From assembly GCA_012031335.1 (NCBI GenBank), contig JAAUTT010000215.1, forward strand, positions 1 to 7,182: a DNA stretch of 7,182 nt, in the 5' to 3' direction. The notes beneath the pieces were generated by a model that saw nothing but the letters and a program-made list of their open reading frames with translations, was not told the DNA's origin and made no database searches. Source of the stretch: Bacteroidales bacterium. Its GTDB lineage: Bacteria; Bacteroidota; Bacteroidia; Bacteroidales; JAAUTT01. Made by a program: the position numbers and the translations under genes. Below are positions 6,884 through 7,182 of this stretch, piece by piece (position 1 is the first letter of the stretch; each line of letters starts with the position of its first letter).

Positions 6884-7182
6884 CTATAATTTAAATAACG
6901 AGGCTATGTTTTTTAGATCTTCTGCCTGACTGGAGAGCTCTTCGGCTTTGCCGGCCATTTCTTCGGCTGTCGCAGCATTACTTTGGGTAACCTGGGTAAG
7001 TTGCTGTAAGGCCGTATTTACCTGTCCAACTCCACTATTTTGTTCCGATGAGGATGCTGATATTTCCTGAACCATTCCGGCAATTTCTTTAATATGGGGT
7101 AGCATTTCGGTAATAAGTAAAACAACTTTATCAGTAACTTCAACACTTTCTTTAGCAAGTAAACAATTTCATCAGCTGCAAG
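6884..7182 (-). CDS. Methyl-accepting chemotaxis protein, C-terminal end (one frameshift, runs off the window)
   Basis: This is the C-terminal end of a chemoreceptor. Its cytoplasmic coiled coil carries the methylation helix and would signal to CheA/CheW. Visible marks are 'VQEISASSSEQNSGVGQVNT', the methylation-helix pattern with its Ser/Glu/Gln-rich heptads, then 'ALQQLTQVTQSNAATAEEMA', 'AEELSSQAEDLKNIASLF' and the end 'KL'. At the window edge, 'LAADEIVYL' and 'AKESVEVTDKVVLLITEML' lie in different frames; adding one base at about 7155-7158 joins them. The sensor region, any HAMP domain and the kinase-binding hairpin tip are outside the window. Its presence implies a chemotactic or gliding/flagellar relative with Che proteins elsewhere, or a chemosensory pathway with another output. 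The family call is firm. Confidence 0.93.

Overview
The window looks like chromosomal DNA of a member of the Bacteroidota, probably a Bacteroidales-type organism. The evidence is the gene families present: a head-GIN (DUF2807) lipoprotein, a triple DUF4476 protein, a small secreted protein with a 'DDGEEVILYDNGTWKY' head, and signal peptides cleaved just before Gln. The DNA is moderately AT-rich, with short intergenic regions and no obvious Shine-Dalgarno sites. I see no rRNA, tRNA, CRISPR array, insertion sequence or phage gene.

Layout, left to right: (1) the C-terminal 308 residues of an O-antigen ligase/polymerase (Wzy_C type), + strand, 3-926. (2) A 215-residue exported protein with six exact 19-residue repeats and a C-terminal membrane helix, - strand, 984-1630; it fills what otherwise looks like a gap. 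(3) A divergent beta-helix lipoprotein resembling polymorphic outer-membrane proteins, + strand, about 1708-2833. (4) A small secreted protein of unknown function, - strand, 2857-3479. (5) A strong terminator at 3573-3613, then a head-GIN lipoprotein with an 11-rung Gly-Gly-Gly-Asp ladder, - strand, 3629-4594. (6) A class I SAM-dependent methyltransferase, + strand, 4762-5529. (7) A secreted protein with three DUF4476-type repeats, - strand, 5601-6728. (8) The C-terminal end of a methyl-accepting chemotaxis protein, - strand, 6884 to the window edge.

The main result of reading the frames is that five of the eight genes are broken by single-base indels, nine in total. Seven are one base short and two are one base long. 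Most sit in homopolymers of 3-5 bases, and correcting each one gives a smooth, family-like protein with no other damage. This looks more like uncorrected sequence error than gene decay, although the three genes between 3629 and 6728 are intact even across A8 and A9 runs. Coordinates for the broken genes below span the reconstructed gene.

The genes do not form one operon: orientations alternate. Their common theme is the cell envelope. Five of the eight products (repeat protein, beta-helix protein, 207-residue secreted protein, head-GIN protein and DUF4476 protein) carry export or lipoprotein signals, and the ligase and chemoreceptor are expected membrane proteins. I see no convincing new multi-gene system. 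The most novel single item is the 19-residue repeat protein.
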